A stretch of 55,207 nt of DNA from Cyclobacteriaceae bacterium (GTDB lineage: Bacteria > Bacteroidota > Bacteroidia > Cytophagales > Cyclobacteriaceae). Below are positions 8,114 to 16,471 of this stretch, piece after piece (position 1 is the first letter of the stretch; each line of letters begins with the position of its first letter). Position numbers and translations under genes: made by a program. Location of the stretch: NCBI GenBank assembly GCA_003565295.1, contig PXCO01000079.1, forward strand, positions 1 through 55,207. The letters are read 5' to 3'. The notes beneath the pieces are model-generated. The model was not told the origin of the DNA. It saw only the letters and a list, made by a program, of their open reading frames with translations, and made no database searches.

Positions 8114-8249
8114 CTGTTTAAGTTTTTTTTCAACGTTCATAACCTGCCCCGTTCCAATAATTATCGGGATTCGGGGGAATCTTCACATGATTACCCCGAT
8201 ATTCGGGGGGCATCCCTCCGTGGGTCGCTTGCGTCATGCTCGATTCCAT
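8114..8249 (-). repeat. Dispersed start-abutting repeat, copy 3
   Basis: Read on the minus strand it opens with ATGGAATCGAGC, contains GACCCACGGAGGGATGCCCC and a CCCCGA-ATA-TCGGGG hairpin, then GGGGCAGGTTATGA. It ends CTTAAACAG at the ATG of the DegP gene. It aligns along its length with copy 2 (19195-19387), which lies in the same way before the DinB gene. The 5' leader of the protease gene is thus entirely repeat DNA. The minus-strand frame from its ATG stays open for 39 codons, but copies 1 and 2 have early stops, so the element is read as non-coding. Confidence 0.7.
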
Positions 8250-8299
8250 GAATGTAAAATCTATTGCTAATATTACGACTTAAACGAGTAAAGAGGACG

Positions 8300-8398
8300 A
8301 TGGCCCAACCCTTTTTTGGGAATTTTAACAAATCTAAATCGGTGCCAAAGTCATTCGGACTGAAAAAGAGACAAAATATAGAAGAAATCCCATATTAA
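8300..8398 (+). CDS. Possible 32-residue peptide upstream of dxr
   Basis: A short frame from ATG at 8300 to TAA at 8398 would encode a basic 32-residue peptide beginning MAQPFFGNFNKSKSVPKSFG. A purine-rich AAAGAGGA lies six to thirteen bases before the ATG, unusually Shine-Dalgarno-like for this genome. It ends six bases before the possible dxr -7 box. I do not recognise a family. It could be a real small protein or a chance frame; the interval 8250-8491 otherwise holds no gene. Confidence 0.28.
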   Translation: MAQPFFGNFNKSKSVPKSFGLKKRQNIEEIPY

Positions 8399-8403
8399 CC
8401 TTG

Positions 8404-8411
8404 TAAATTTG
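8404..8411 (+). promoter_or_regulatory. Possible -7 box for dxr-rseP
   Basis: TAAATTTG fits TAnnTTTG and lies about 80 bases before the dxr ATG. No -33 TTG is visible at 19-21 bases, so the assignment is weak. Confidence 0.3.
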
Positions 8412-8491
8412 TCAGCCGAATTGTAATGCAAGTTTTAATTTTAGTATCCCCCTGTTTCCTACAGACAGGAGAAGGTGATAAACAATAGCAG

Positions 8492-9652
8492 ATGTCAGAG
8501 AAACGCAGGGTGGCCATTTTGGGGTCTACGGGCAGTATTGGCACCCAGGCATTAGATGTAATCAAAAGTCAGGAAGGCAAATTTGAGGTAGAGGTGCTCA
8601 CGGCTCAAAACAACGCTACGTTGTTGATCCATCAGGCCTTGGAGTTCCAGCCCAACGCCGTGGTGATTGGAAATGAATTGCATTACACCCTGGTGAAGGA
8701 AGCGCTGGCTCATTCACCCATTAAGGTATATGCAGGTGACAAGGCCCTCGCCTCCGTAGTGGAGATGGACTCTATTGATATCGTCCTTACAGCCTTGGTA
8801 GGATATGCGGGGTTATTACCTACCATGAGGGCTATTTCCTCAGGAAAAAACATTGCACTGGCCAATAAGGAGACGCTAGTGGTGGCAGGGGAACTGGTAA
8901 CTGGGCTTGCCAGGGAAAAAGGCAGCAATATTTATCCCGTAGATTCTGAGCATTCCGCTATTTTTCAATGCCTGGTGGGTGAATTTCACAATCCAATTGA
9001 GAAAATCATCCTTACTGCATCCGGGGGGCCTTTCAGGGGCAAGGACAGGAATTTCCTCCAAAATGTCACAAAGGCACAGGCCCTTAAGCACCCGAATTGG
9101 GACATGGGGGCAAAGATCACCATTGACTCGGCCTCAATGATGAATAAGGGCCTTGAGGTCATCGAGGCCAAGTGGCTGTTTGGGCTGGAAAAAGACAAGA
9201 TAGATGTGGTGGTGCACCCCCAATCCATTATCCATTCCCTTGTGCAGTTTGAAGATGGTTCCATAAAAGCACAACTTGGTTTGCCCGATATGCGTATACC
9301 TATCCAATTTGCACTTACATACCCCGATCGTTTGAAAGCAGATTTCCCTAGGTTTAATTTCGGGAATTACCCTTCTCTGAATTTTGAGGCACCTGACATG
9401 GAAACATTCAGGAACCTTTCCCTGGCCTACATGGCCCTGGAAAAGGGCGGAAACACGGCCTGTATTTTAAATGCTGCCAACGAAGTGGTGGTGGATGCCT
9501 TTTTGAAAGAAAAGGTGGGTTTTTTAGAAATGTCTGAGATAATTGAACAGAGCTTGCAAAAAATCGGTTTTATTAAGTCGCCTTCATTGGAGGATTTAGT
9601 GGCCACCGATGAAGAAACTAGAAAAAAAACAAAAGAATTAATCAGGAAATAA
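8492..9652 (+). CDS. dxr: 1-deoxy-D-xylulose-5-phosphate reductoisomerase
   Basis: Second step of the MEP isoprenoid pathway: converts DXP to 2-C-methyl-D-erythritol 4-phosphate with NADPH and a divalent metal. The 386-residue protein shows the NADPH motif GSTGSIGTQALDVI (residues 11-24), NKETLVVAGELV, the metal-binding block VDSEHSAIFQCL, the flexible-loop and phosphate region TASGGPFRG, and HPNWDMGAKITIDSASMMNKGLE. Length and motifs are complete. rseP begins four bases after the stop codon, the usual dxr-rseP pairing in Bacteroidota, so they form an operon. Confidence 0.97.
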   Translation: MSEKRRVAILGSTGSIGTQALDVIKSQEGKFEVEVLTAQNNATLLIHQALEFQPNAVVIGNELHYTLVKEALAHSPIKVYAGDKALASVVEMDSIDIVLTALVGYAGLLPTMRAISSGKNIALANKETLVVAGELVTGLAREKGSNIYPVDSEHSAIFQCLVGEFHNPIEKIILTASGGPFRGKDRNFLQNVTKAQALKHPNWDMGAKITIDSASMMNKGLEVIEAKWLFGLEKDKIDVVVHPQSIIHSLVQFEDGSIKAQLGLPDMRIPIQFALTYPDRLKADFPRFNFGNYPSLNFEAPDMETFRNLSLAYMALEKGGNTACILNAANEVVVDAFLKEKVGFLEMSEIIEQSLQKIGFIKSPSLEDLVATDEETRKKTKELIRK

Positions 9653-9656
9653 CAGC

Positions 9657-10976
9657 ATGGATACACTTGTAATGGCGGCGCAGTTGCTGCTAGGTCTGTC
9701 AATTTTGGTAGGGCTTCATGAATTGGGCCACCTTTTGGCAGCCAAAATGTTTGGGATGAAAGTGGAAAAATTTTCCATTGGCTTCCCCCCTAAGGTGGTA
9801 GGTTTCAAATGGGGAGAGACGGAATATTCCTTAGGGGCGATACCATTGGGCGGTTTTGTGAAAATCGCCGGTATGGTAGATGAGTCCCTGGATAAGGACC
9901 AGATGGATTCCGAACCTCAGCCTTGGGAGTTCCGGTCAAAACCTGCCTGGCAACGTCTGATCGTCATGCTGGGAGGTATAATCGTAAATGTGGCAACGGG
10001 CATATTGATTTTTATCTTTCTTGTTTATGACAGAGGGGAAACTTATTATTCACGGGATCAAGTACTGGAACATGGCATTGCCGCTTATGAGATTGCTGAA
10101 CAAATCGGTTTCCAGGACGGAGACAAGGTATTGGACGTCAACGGTCAGATCTACGAATCTATTAATGATTTGAGCAGTGGAGATGCCCTCTTAAGTACTA
10201 ATGGGTACTATACCGTGGATCGTGACGGCGAACGTATCCAAATACCCATTCCCAGGGGTTTCATCAACAGCTTTTCCAACGAGGAAAGCATGGGCAAATT
10301 CATCAGTATACGTTTTCCCTTTGAGGTTTCGGCTGTGGGCCCCGGTACTGGAGCAGAAAAAGCTGGACTTGCACAGGGAGACAAGATTCTGGCCCTTAAC
10401 GGTCAAAATATCACCTATTTTGATCAATTACAAAAAGCCCTGAAGGGAAAAGAAGGTCAGGTGGTTACCCTTCAGGTAGATCGAGAGGGTGAACGTCTCA
10501 CCAAAGAAGTACAGGTAAGTGAAGAAGCCACCATTGGTATTGGGGTAAATAATTTATTGGAGCCTGTACGCAAAAGATACAGCCTGGCGGAATCCATTCC
10601 TTTGGGAACAGAAAGAGCCTTTTCCGTAGTAATAGTGAATGCCCGGGCATTGGGGAAAATGTTTACGGGAGAGGTATCGGCCAAAAATGTGAGTGGCCCT
10701 ATAGGTATGGCCAAAATCTATGGCAACACTTGGGATTGGACGAAGTTTTGGTCAATTACAGGGCTTATATCCATGATCCTGGCATTTATGAACTTCCTGC
10801 CCATACCTGCTCTTGACGGCGGGCATGTAATGTTCTTGCTGTATGAGATGATCTCGGGAAAAGCCCCATCAGACAGGTTTCTTGAGAATGCACAAAAGGT
10901 GGGAATGGTGATTCTTCTGATGATCATGGTGTTTGCCATCGGCAATGACATCCTTAAGTTTTTCACCAATAGTTAA
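9657..10976 (+). CDS. rseP: Site-2 intramembrane metalloprotease RseP
   Basis: Zinc metalloprotease of the inner membrane that cleaves anti-sigma factors or remnant signal peptides within the bilayer. The 439-residue protein has the HExxH motif in its first membrane segment (LHELGH, H21, E22, H25) and the paired LDGG motif in ALDGGHVMFLLYE near the C-terminus. Between them is a PDZ-like region (GAEKAGLAQGDKILALNGQ), with a diverged second one earlier. The GGFVKIAGM loop is typical. It directly follows dxr, and a strong terminator is found at 11013-11050. The protein substrate in this organism is not known. Confidence 0.94.
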   Translation: MDTLVMAAQLLLGLSILVGLHELGHLLAAKMFGMKVEKFSIGFPPKVVGFKWGETEYSLGAIPLGGFVKIAGMVDESLDKDQMDSEPQPWEFRSKPAWQRLIVMLGGIIVNVATGILIFIFLVYDRGETYYSRDQVLEHGIAAYEIAEQIGFQDGDKVLDVNGQIYESINDLSSGDALLSTNGYYTVDRDGERIQIPIPRGFINSFSNEESMGKFISIRFPFEVSAVGPGTGAEKAGLAQGDKILALNGQNITYFDQLQKALKGKEGQVVTLQVDREGERLTKEVQVSEEATIGIGVNNLLEPVRKRYSLAESIPLGTERAFSVVIVNARALGKMFTGEVSAKNVSGPIGMAKIYGNTWDWTKFWSITGLISMILAFMNFLPIPALDGGHVMFLLYEMISGKAPSDRFLENAQKVGMVILLMIMVFAIGNDILKFFTNS

Positions 10977-10982
10977 GGGGCC

Positions 10983-11014
10983 TTGGTGAAGGACAATTGG
11001 TGAAGGACAATTGG
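10983..11014 (+). repeat. 14-bp tandem duplication after rseP
   Basis: TTGGTGAAGGACAA occurs twice head to tail and is followed by TTGG, the start of a third unit. It begins eight bases after the rseP stop and runs into the terminator stem. It looks like a slippage product with no obvious role. Confidence 0.8.
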
Positions 11015-11050
11015 CCGGGGAGTTTGGTTTTCAGAACCCCGGCCTTATTT
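11013..11050 (+). terminator. Terminator of dxr-rseP
   Basis: An 8-bp GC-rich stem (GGCCGGGG and CCCCGGCC) with a 16-base loop is followed by TTATTT. It separates dxr-rseP from lon. Confidence 0.8.
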
Positions 11051-11221
11051 CATTTGGAAATGGTTCATTTTTTGAGCTATATCTTTTATAACTTAATTCG
11101 TAACTTATCCTGACAATTTGTACAAATAATGAAGTTGGCATAAGGCTTGAACAAGCATATTTGGGTAGATTTAGGTCAAGATAAAATGGTAATTCAGCCT
11201 TCGTGCTGTCAATTTGACTAT

Positions 11222-13708
11222 ATGAGCAATTTCGATAATCAATTATATCAAAATTTAATGTTGGGCGACTATTCTGGAGAAGGAGAGCTGATACACTTGA
11301 TCACCGACGAGGATGAAGATAGCAACGTTAAAGAAGAAAATTTTTCAAAAGATATCCCTATTCTTTCGGTAAGAAACACGGTACTTTTCCCCGGTGTGGT
11401 CATCCCCATCACCGTAGGCAGGCAGAGGTCCATTAAATTGGTGAAAAAAGCCCAAAAAGGCGACAAGTTAATCGGGGTTTGCGCCCAGAAGAACCCGAAT
11501 ATGGAAGACCCTTCTTGGCAGGACATCTTTCATGTGGGCACATTGGCAAAAATCATCAAGATGATCGTGCTTCCCGATGGGAATACCACCATCATCATAC
11601 AGGGCAAAAAGAGATTTGAAATCAAGGAGGAAGTCACAGAAGACCCCTATTTCATTGCCAAGGTAAACTACCTTGAGGAGACTTTTCCTAAGGAGGACAA
11701 GGAAATTGAGGCCCTGGAAGAGTCCCTAAAGGACGCGGCATTTAAAATCCTTCAACTCAATCCGGAGATCCCAAGGGAGGCTCAGGTGGCATTGGACAAT
11801 ATCGACAACACCCCCTTCCTCACGCATTTCCTTTCCTCCAATATCAATGCCCCAGTGGAGGCCAAGCAGAAACTCCTGGAAATCAACAATGGCATAGAAA
11901 GGGCCACCTTGTTGCTGGAGTATATGATGAAAGACATTCAAATGCTGGAGCTGAAAAGCGAAATTCAGAAGAAGGTGCATACCGACATAGACCAGCAGCA
12001 AAGGGACTATTTCTTGCGCCAGCAAATGAAGGTGTTGCAGACCGAGCTGGGAGAAGAAGGGCCTGAAAAGGAAGTGGAAGACCTTAGAGTCAGAGGAAAA
12101 AGAAAAAATTGGCCAAAAGAAGTGGGAAGGCATTTTGAAAAGGAACTTGACAAAATCCTGCGCATGAACCCTTCAGCAGCAGAGTACCCCATTGCCCTGA
12201 ATTATGCAGAGGTAATGGTAGATCTTCCCTGGAATGAATTTACCACAGACAATTTTGACTTAAAGCGTGCCAAAAAGATTCTAGACAAAGATCATTCGGG
12301 CCTGGATAAGGTTAAGGACAGGATCATAGAATACTTAGCGGTATTAAAACTGAAAAACGATCTCAAAGGCCCAATTTTATGTCTTTTTGGCCCTCCTGGG
12401 GTAGGAAAAACATCACTGGGCAAATCCATCGCCAAAGCCTTGGGGAGAAAATATGTGAGGATGTCCCTGGGTGGTCTCCACGATGAGGCTGAAATCAGGG
12501 GGCACAGAAAAACCTATGTGGGAGCCTTACCCGGTAAAATCATCCAAAACATGAAGAAGGCCAAGTCTTCCAACCCGGTATTTGTACTGGACGAAATCGA
12601 TAAACTTAGCTCCGATTTCAGGGGAGATCCTTCATCTGCTTTTTTGGAGGTATTAGACCCGGAACAAAATCACTCCTTCAACGACAATTACCTGGAGGTG
12701 GAATATGACCTCTCAAAGGTACTCTTCATTGCCACAGCCAATTCCCTGGAGAGTATTCAGTCCCCATTAAGGGATAGGATGGAAATGATAGAGGTCACAG
12801 GTTACACTATGGAAGAAAAGGTGGAAATAGCCAAAAAACATCTTCTCCCCAAACAAAGGAAGGAGCATGGGATAAAGGCCAGGGATATTAGCTTTTCAAG
12901 GGATGCCATTGTGAAGGTAGTGGAAGATTACACTAAAGAATCCGGGGTAAGAAACCTGGAAAGGCAACTTGGGAAAATCATCCGGCATGTGGCCAAATCC
13001 ATCGCCTTGGAAGAAGAATACCAGAAAAAGATCACCCCTCAAATGGTCAGGAAAATTCTGGGCGGCGAGGTTTTTGACAAAGAAATCTATCAGGATAATA
13101 GTATAGCCGGGGTGGTGACCGGTCTTGCCTGGACTTCGGTTGGGGGAGAAATCCTCTTTGTGGAAGCCAGTATAAGTAAGGGAAAAGGGAAGCTTACACT
13201 CTCCGGCCAGTTAGGTGATGTGATGAAGGAATCCGCCATGACGGCCATTTCCTATCTGAGGTCAAAATCCGAACAGTTGAATATTGACCATAGGATTTTT
13301 GACCAATATGACCTTCACATACACGTGCCGGCAGGTGCAGTGCCAAAAGATGGCCCTTCCGCAGGTATAACCATGCTCACCGCCATTGCCTCCATTTATA
13401 CCCAGAGAAAGGTGAAAGCCAATCTGGCGATGACCGGGGAAATCACCCTTAGGGGCAAGGTGATGCCCGTTGGCGGGATCAAAGAAAAAATCCTTGCTGC
13501 CAAAAGGGCGGGCATCAAAGAAATCATCCTTTGCAACCGCAATCAAAAAGACATTGAAGAAATCAACGATTCCTATTTGGAAGGCCTGAAGTTCCACTTT
13601 GTGGATCAGGTAAGAGAAGTACTGAGCATTGCATTGACAGATGAGGTGGTAAGTGAACGGATGAAATTTCATTTTGACCAAGCGGTAAAACAGGAGGTTG
13701 AAAAATAA
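11222..13708 (+). CDS. lon: ATP-dependent protease Lon
   Basis: Cytosolic AAA+ serine protease that degrades misfolded and regulatory proteins. With the ATG at 11222 it has 828 residues: an N-terminal LON substrate-binding domain (about 45-245), a helical linker, an AAA+ module with Walker A GPPGVGKT (390-397) and Walker B VLDEIDK, and a C-terminal protease domain with S713 in KDGPSAG and K756 in GGIKEK as the Ser-Lys dyad. An in-frame TTG at 11147 would add 25 residues of poor character, including a Cys-Cys pair, so it was not used. The last 11 bases overlap porQ. Confidence 0.95.
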   Translation: MSNFDNQLYQNLMLGDYSGEGELIHLITDEDEDSNVKEENFSKDIPILSVRNTVLFPGVVIPITVGRQRSIKLVKKAQKGDKLIGVCAQKNPNMEDPSWQDIFHVGTLAKIIKMIVLPDGNTTIIIQGKKRFEIKEEVTEDPYFIAKVNYLEETFPKEDKEIEALEESLKDAAFKILQLNPEIPREAQVALDNIDNTPFLTHFLSSNINAPVEAKQKLLEINNGIERATLLLEYMMKDIQMLELKSEIQKKVHTDIDQQQRDYFLRQQMKVLQTELGEEGPEKEVEDLRVRGKRKNWPKEVGRHFEKELDKILRMNPSAAEYPIALNYAEVMVDLPWNEFTTDNFDLKRAKKILDKDHSGLDKVKDRIIEYLAVLKLKNDLKGPILCLFGPPGVGKTSLGKSIAKALGRKYVRMSLGGLHDEAEIRGHRKTYVGALPGKIIQNMKKAKSSNPVFVLDEIDKLSSDFRGDPSSAFLEVLDPEQNHSFNDNYLEVEYDLSKVLFIATANSLESIQSPLRDRMEMIEVTGYTMEEKVEIAKKHLLPKQRKEHGIKARDISFSRDAIVKVVEDYTKESGVRNLERQLGKIIRHVAKSIALEEEYQKKITPQMVRKILGGEVFDKEIYQDNSIAGVVTGLAWTSVGGEILFVEASISKGKGKLTLSGQLGDVMKESAMTAISYLRSKSEQLNIDHRIFDQYDLHIHVPAGAVPKDGPSAGITMLTAIASIYTQRKVKANLAMTGEITLRGKVMPVGGIKEKILAAKRAGIKEIILCNRNQKDIEEINDSYLEGLKFHFVDQVREVLSIALTDEVVSERMKFHFDQAVKQEVEK

Positions 13709-14711
13709 CTTCCGGCATATTGGCACTTGCTTTCTGCTCTTTCTGAGCCTGGGCCTTGGGAAGTCGCCGGCACAAGCAAATAAGTCATTCTCCTTTGTGG
13801 ATATACCAAGTATTGCAGGGCAGGCAGCTTTGGGAGGAGTAAATTACACGTTAACGGAAGATCCCCTGATGTTTCTGGCAAATCCCGCACTTCTGGACTC
13901 TTCCCATAGGAATACCCTTTCTGCACACTACCAAAATTTCCCAGGGGGGCTGAACATAGGTTCTGTGGGTTATCAGGGAAAGGGAACTGATAAGTGGGAG
14001 TTTGGAATAGGACTTCAGTACTTGAATTACGGGGAGTTTGAAGGCTATGATGACACAGGTTTTCCGTTAGGCACCTTCCATGCCAATGAATTTGCGATTT
14101 CCGGAGGGGTAAGTAAAAAAGAAGGAGTATTTACCTATGGTATAAACCTGAAATTGCTTGGATCAGTATTGGAGAGTTATCAGGCCTACGCACTGGTAAC
14201 AGACCTAGGCATATTGTATGCCCATCCAGAAGAGGACTTACTGATCACATTGATAGCCAAGCAAGTGGGCACGGTGTTGACCAGCTATGTACACGGACAA
14301 TCTCTTGACCTTCCCTCAGATGTGAGGATAGGTATAAGTTATAGTGCCCACAATATGCCCTTGCGGTTTCATACCAGCATCCGCAACCTTCTGGATCATG
14401 GAGAAGGGATCCCACTGCTCCCTTCAGGCCAAAGAGCAGAACCAAGTGTTGGGGACAGGATGTTCAGTAGGGTGGTGGTTGGAGTAGAAATATTGGCCCA
14501 TGAACAGGTTCAACTTAGGTTTGGATATAATCATTTGGTAAGGAAGGAGTTTTCCAGCGTAGGAAGTCGCGGACTTGGAGGATTTACCGGTGGCTTTCAC
14601 ATAAATGCCGGCAAATTTGCCATTGGTTATTCCAGGCTCTTCTTCCATGTGGCAGGAGCCACCCACTTGTTTGGTGTTTCCACAAACCTAAACCAGTGGA
14701 GAAAGTTTTAA
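13698..14711 (+). CDS. porQ: Type IX secretion system protein PorQ
   Basis: PorQ is an outer-membrane beta-barrel component needed for type IX secretion in Bacteroidota. The 337-residue protein has a signal peptide (start MKNNFRHIGTCFLLFLSLG, likely cleaved after PAQA). The PorQ-like opening follows: AALGGVNYTLTEDPLMFLANPALL, given here as AALGGVNYT and, further on, NPALL. Then come repeated aromatic-rich strands. The start is a TTG at 13698 within the last codons of lon; no ATG gives a full signal peptide. The lon-porQ order recurs in other Bacteroidota as far as I recall, which supports the name. HslU follows after 10 bp, so lon, porQ and hslU are probably cotranscribed. Confidence 0.8.
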   Translation: MKNNFRHIGTCFLLFLSLGLGKSPAQANKSFSFVDIPSIAGQAALGGVNYTLTEDPLMFLANPALLDSSHRNTLSAHYQNFPGGLNIGSVGYQGKGTDKWEFGIGLQYLNYGEFEGYDDTGFPLGTFHANEFAISGGVSKKEGVFTYGINLKLLGSVLESYQAYALVTDLGILYAHPEEDLLITLIAKQVGTVLTSYVHGQSLDLPSDVRIGISYSAHNMPLRFHTSIRNLLDHGEGIPLLPSGQRAEPSVGDRMFSRVVVGVEILAHEQVQLRFGYNHLVRKEFSSVGSRGLGGFTGGFHINAGKFAIGYSRLFFHVAGATHLFGVSTNLNQWRKF

Positions 14712-14721
14712 AGAAAAAAGC

Positions 14722-16116
14722 ATGAACATGAATCAATTGACTCCAAAACAAATAGTAGCTGAACTGGATAAATACATCATTGGTCAGCACGATGCCAAAA
14801 GAAATGTCGCGATTGCCCTTAGAAACCGTATTCGGAGGCTAATGGTAAAATCTGAGCTTCAGAAAGACATCGTCCCCAATAATATATTGATGATCGGGTC
14901 CACGGGGGTGGGTAAAACAGAAATTGCGAGAAGATTGGCCAAAATTGCCAATGCCCCCTTTACAAAAGTGGAGGCTTCCAAATTTACCGAGGTAGGCTAT
15001 GTGGGCAGAGACGTGGAATCAATGGTCCGTGATCTCGTAGAACAGTCCGTAAACTTGGTGAAGGAGACAAAAAACGAACAGGTAAAAGAAAAGGCTGCTG
15101 AAATTGTAGAGGATGTGCTCTTGGACATATTAATCCCCCCGGTAAAAGGTTCCGGTTTCCCTTCTAGACCCAGCAGTGCACAAAATTTCGACCCCGAAAG
15201 CGCCTCCGAACAGGAACTGAATGAAAAAACCAGGGAGCGGTTTAGGGACAAACTCAAGAACGGTGAACTTGAGGACAGAAAGGTGGAAATAAATGTACGC
15301 CAATCCTCACCCGCAGGCATAGGAATGATAGGAAATGGCATGATGGACGAGGCCAGCATGGCTGGTTTGCAGGACATGATCAGTAATATGATGCCCAAGC
15401 GCACCAAAAAAAGAAAGGTTACCATCAAGGAGGCCAGAAAAATCTTGATGGAAGAGGAAGCTTCTAAATTGATTGACTTTGATGAGGTAAAGGAGGAGGC
15501 CATACACCTTGCTGAAAACAATGGCATCATATTCATCGACGAAATAGACAAAATTGCCTCAAAATCCTCTAAAGGAGGGGGTGGACCCGATGTGAGCAGG
15601 GAGGGTGTACAACGCGACCTTTTGCCCATAGTGGAGGGAAGTGCCGTAAACACCAAATATGGACTGGTACACACCGATCATGTGCTTTTTATTGCTGCGG
15701 GGGCCTTTCATGTGAGCAAACCCTCTGACCTTATTCCTGAATTACAGGGCCGATTCCCCATCAGGGTGGAGCTGAGCAGTCTTACGCAGGAGGACTTTTA
15801 CCGCATCTTAAAGGATCCCAAAAACGCACTCACCAAACAATATCACGCCTTGTTCGAGGCCGAGGAAGTCAACCTGGAATTTACCGACGAGGCCATAAGG
15901 GAAATTGCGAATATTGCCTTCGGTATCAACGAAGAGGTGGAAAACATAGGGGCCAGGAGATTGCATACAGTGATGAGCCATCTGCTTAATGATTACCTTT
16001 ACGAGGTACCGGATAGTATAGGCCCCAACAGCCAGATCATGATCACAAAGGAAATGGTAGATGAGCGGTTAAGTTCATTGGTGAAGAACAGGGACTTGTC
16101 TCAGTATATTTTGTGA
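14722..16116 (+). CDS. hslU: HslU, ATPase subunit of the HslUV protease
   Basis: AAA+ unfoldase that feeds proteins to the HslV peptidase. The 464-residue protein carries the family start LTPKQIVAELDKYIIGQ, a Walker A at residues 59-66, an inserted I-domain (about 110-240, low conservation), Walker B IIFIDEIDKIA and the LQGRFPIRVEL sensor region. The C-terminal tail ends DLSQYIL, the docking tail for HslV. Walker A reads GSTGVGKT where most HslU proteins have GPTGVGKT. No hslV lies in the window, so the partner must be encoded elsewhere. The start could be ATG 14722 or ATG 14728. Confidence 0.95.
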   Translation: MNMNQLTPKQIVAELDKYIIGQHDAKRNVAIALRNRIRRLMVKSELQKDIVPNNILMIGSTGVGKTEIARRLAKIANAPFTKVEASKFTEVGYVGRDVESMVRDLVEQSVNLVKETKNEQVKEKAAEIVEDVLLDILIPPVKGSGFPSRPSSAQNFDPESASEQELNEKTRERFRDKLKNGELEDRKVEINVRQSSPAGIGMIGNGMMDEASMAGLQDMISNMMPKRTKKRKVTIKEARKILMEEEASKLIDFDEVKEEAIHLAENNGIIFIDEIDKIASKSSKGGGGPDVSREGVQRDLLPIVEGSAVNTKYGLVHTDHVLFIAAGAFHVSKPSDLIPELQGRFPIRVELSSLTQEDFYRILKDPKNALTKQYHALFEAEEVNLEFTDEAIREIANIAFGINEEVENIGARRLHTVMSHLLNDYLYEVPDSIGPNSQIMITKEMVDERLSSLVKNRDLSQYIL

Positions 16117-16471
16117 TGAAAGGAGAATGGGGAATTGAAAATGGAAAATGAGGCGTATGGGTTAGGTGGTTAGTATTGGTTTAGGGTGAGTAAGATTCTC
16201 CACGTAAATCATAAATCCTCAAAACCTAATTTTTTCATCAGCAATCGCTTACTAAAGTTCCACCCTCCTATTTAAAATGATTTTGTCAGCTTTGGCAAAC
16301 TATTGTATAAATTTAAGCTCAGCCATTTTTTCCGTTATTTTTTAATCCTACTTGTATCTCGGACAATGAGCAGCCCTTCAAAATAGGTGCATCCCCATAG
16401 AAAAAACTACTATTTATTTTTAAACCAAATAATAATAGCCTCCGTATAGATTTTTAATCTACACTAAAGCC
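16117..16471. other. Intergenic region between hslU and nhaA
   Basis: This 355-bp stretch has no credible gene. The first part is low-complexity (GGAGAATGGGGAATTGAAAATGG-like purine repeats, given approximately), and the rest is AT-rich. A small 6-bp hairpin (TAGATT-TTT-AATCTA, 16447-16461) lies about ten bases before the nhaA ATG and could affect ribosome access. No clear promoter box and no terminator with a T-run after hslU were found. Confidence 0.4.

Noticed and set aside
8114-8249. The dispersed repeat as a small protein gene (39 open codons in copy 3)
   Set aside because: Copies 1 and 2 have stops within 6-8 codons in the same frame, so it is not conserved as coding.
14997-15674. Long open frame (about 225 codons) antisense to hslU
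   Set aside because: It lies wholly within a well-supported gene, is serine- and threonine-rich in the way of antisense frames, and shows no family motif.
16117-16471. A sodium- or pH-responsive riboswitch before nhaA
   Set aside because: No conserved core of a known motif could be recognised, only a 6-bp hairpin near the start.
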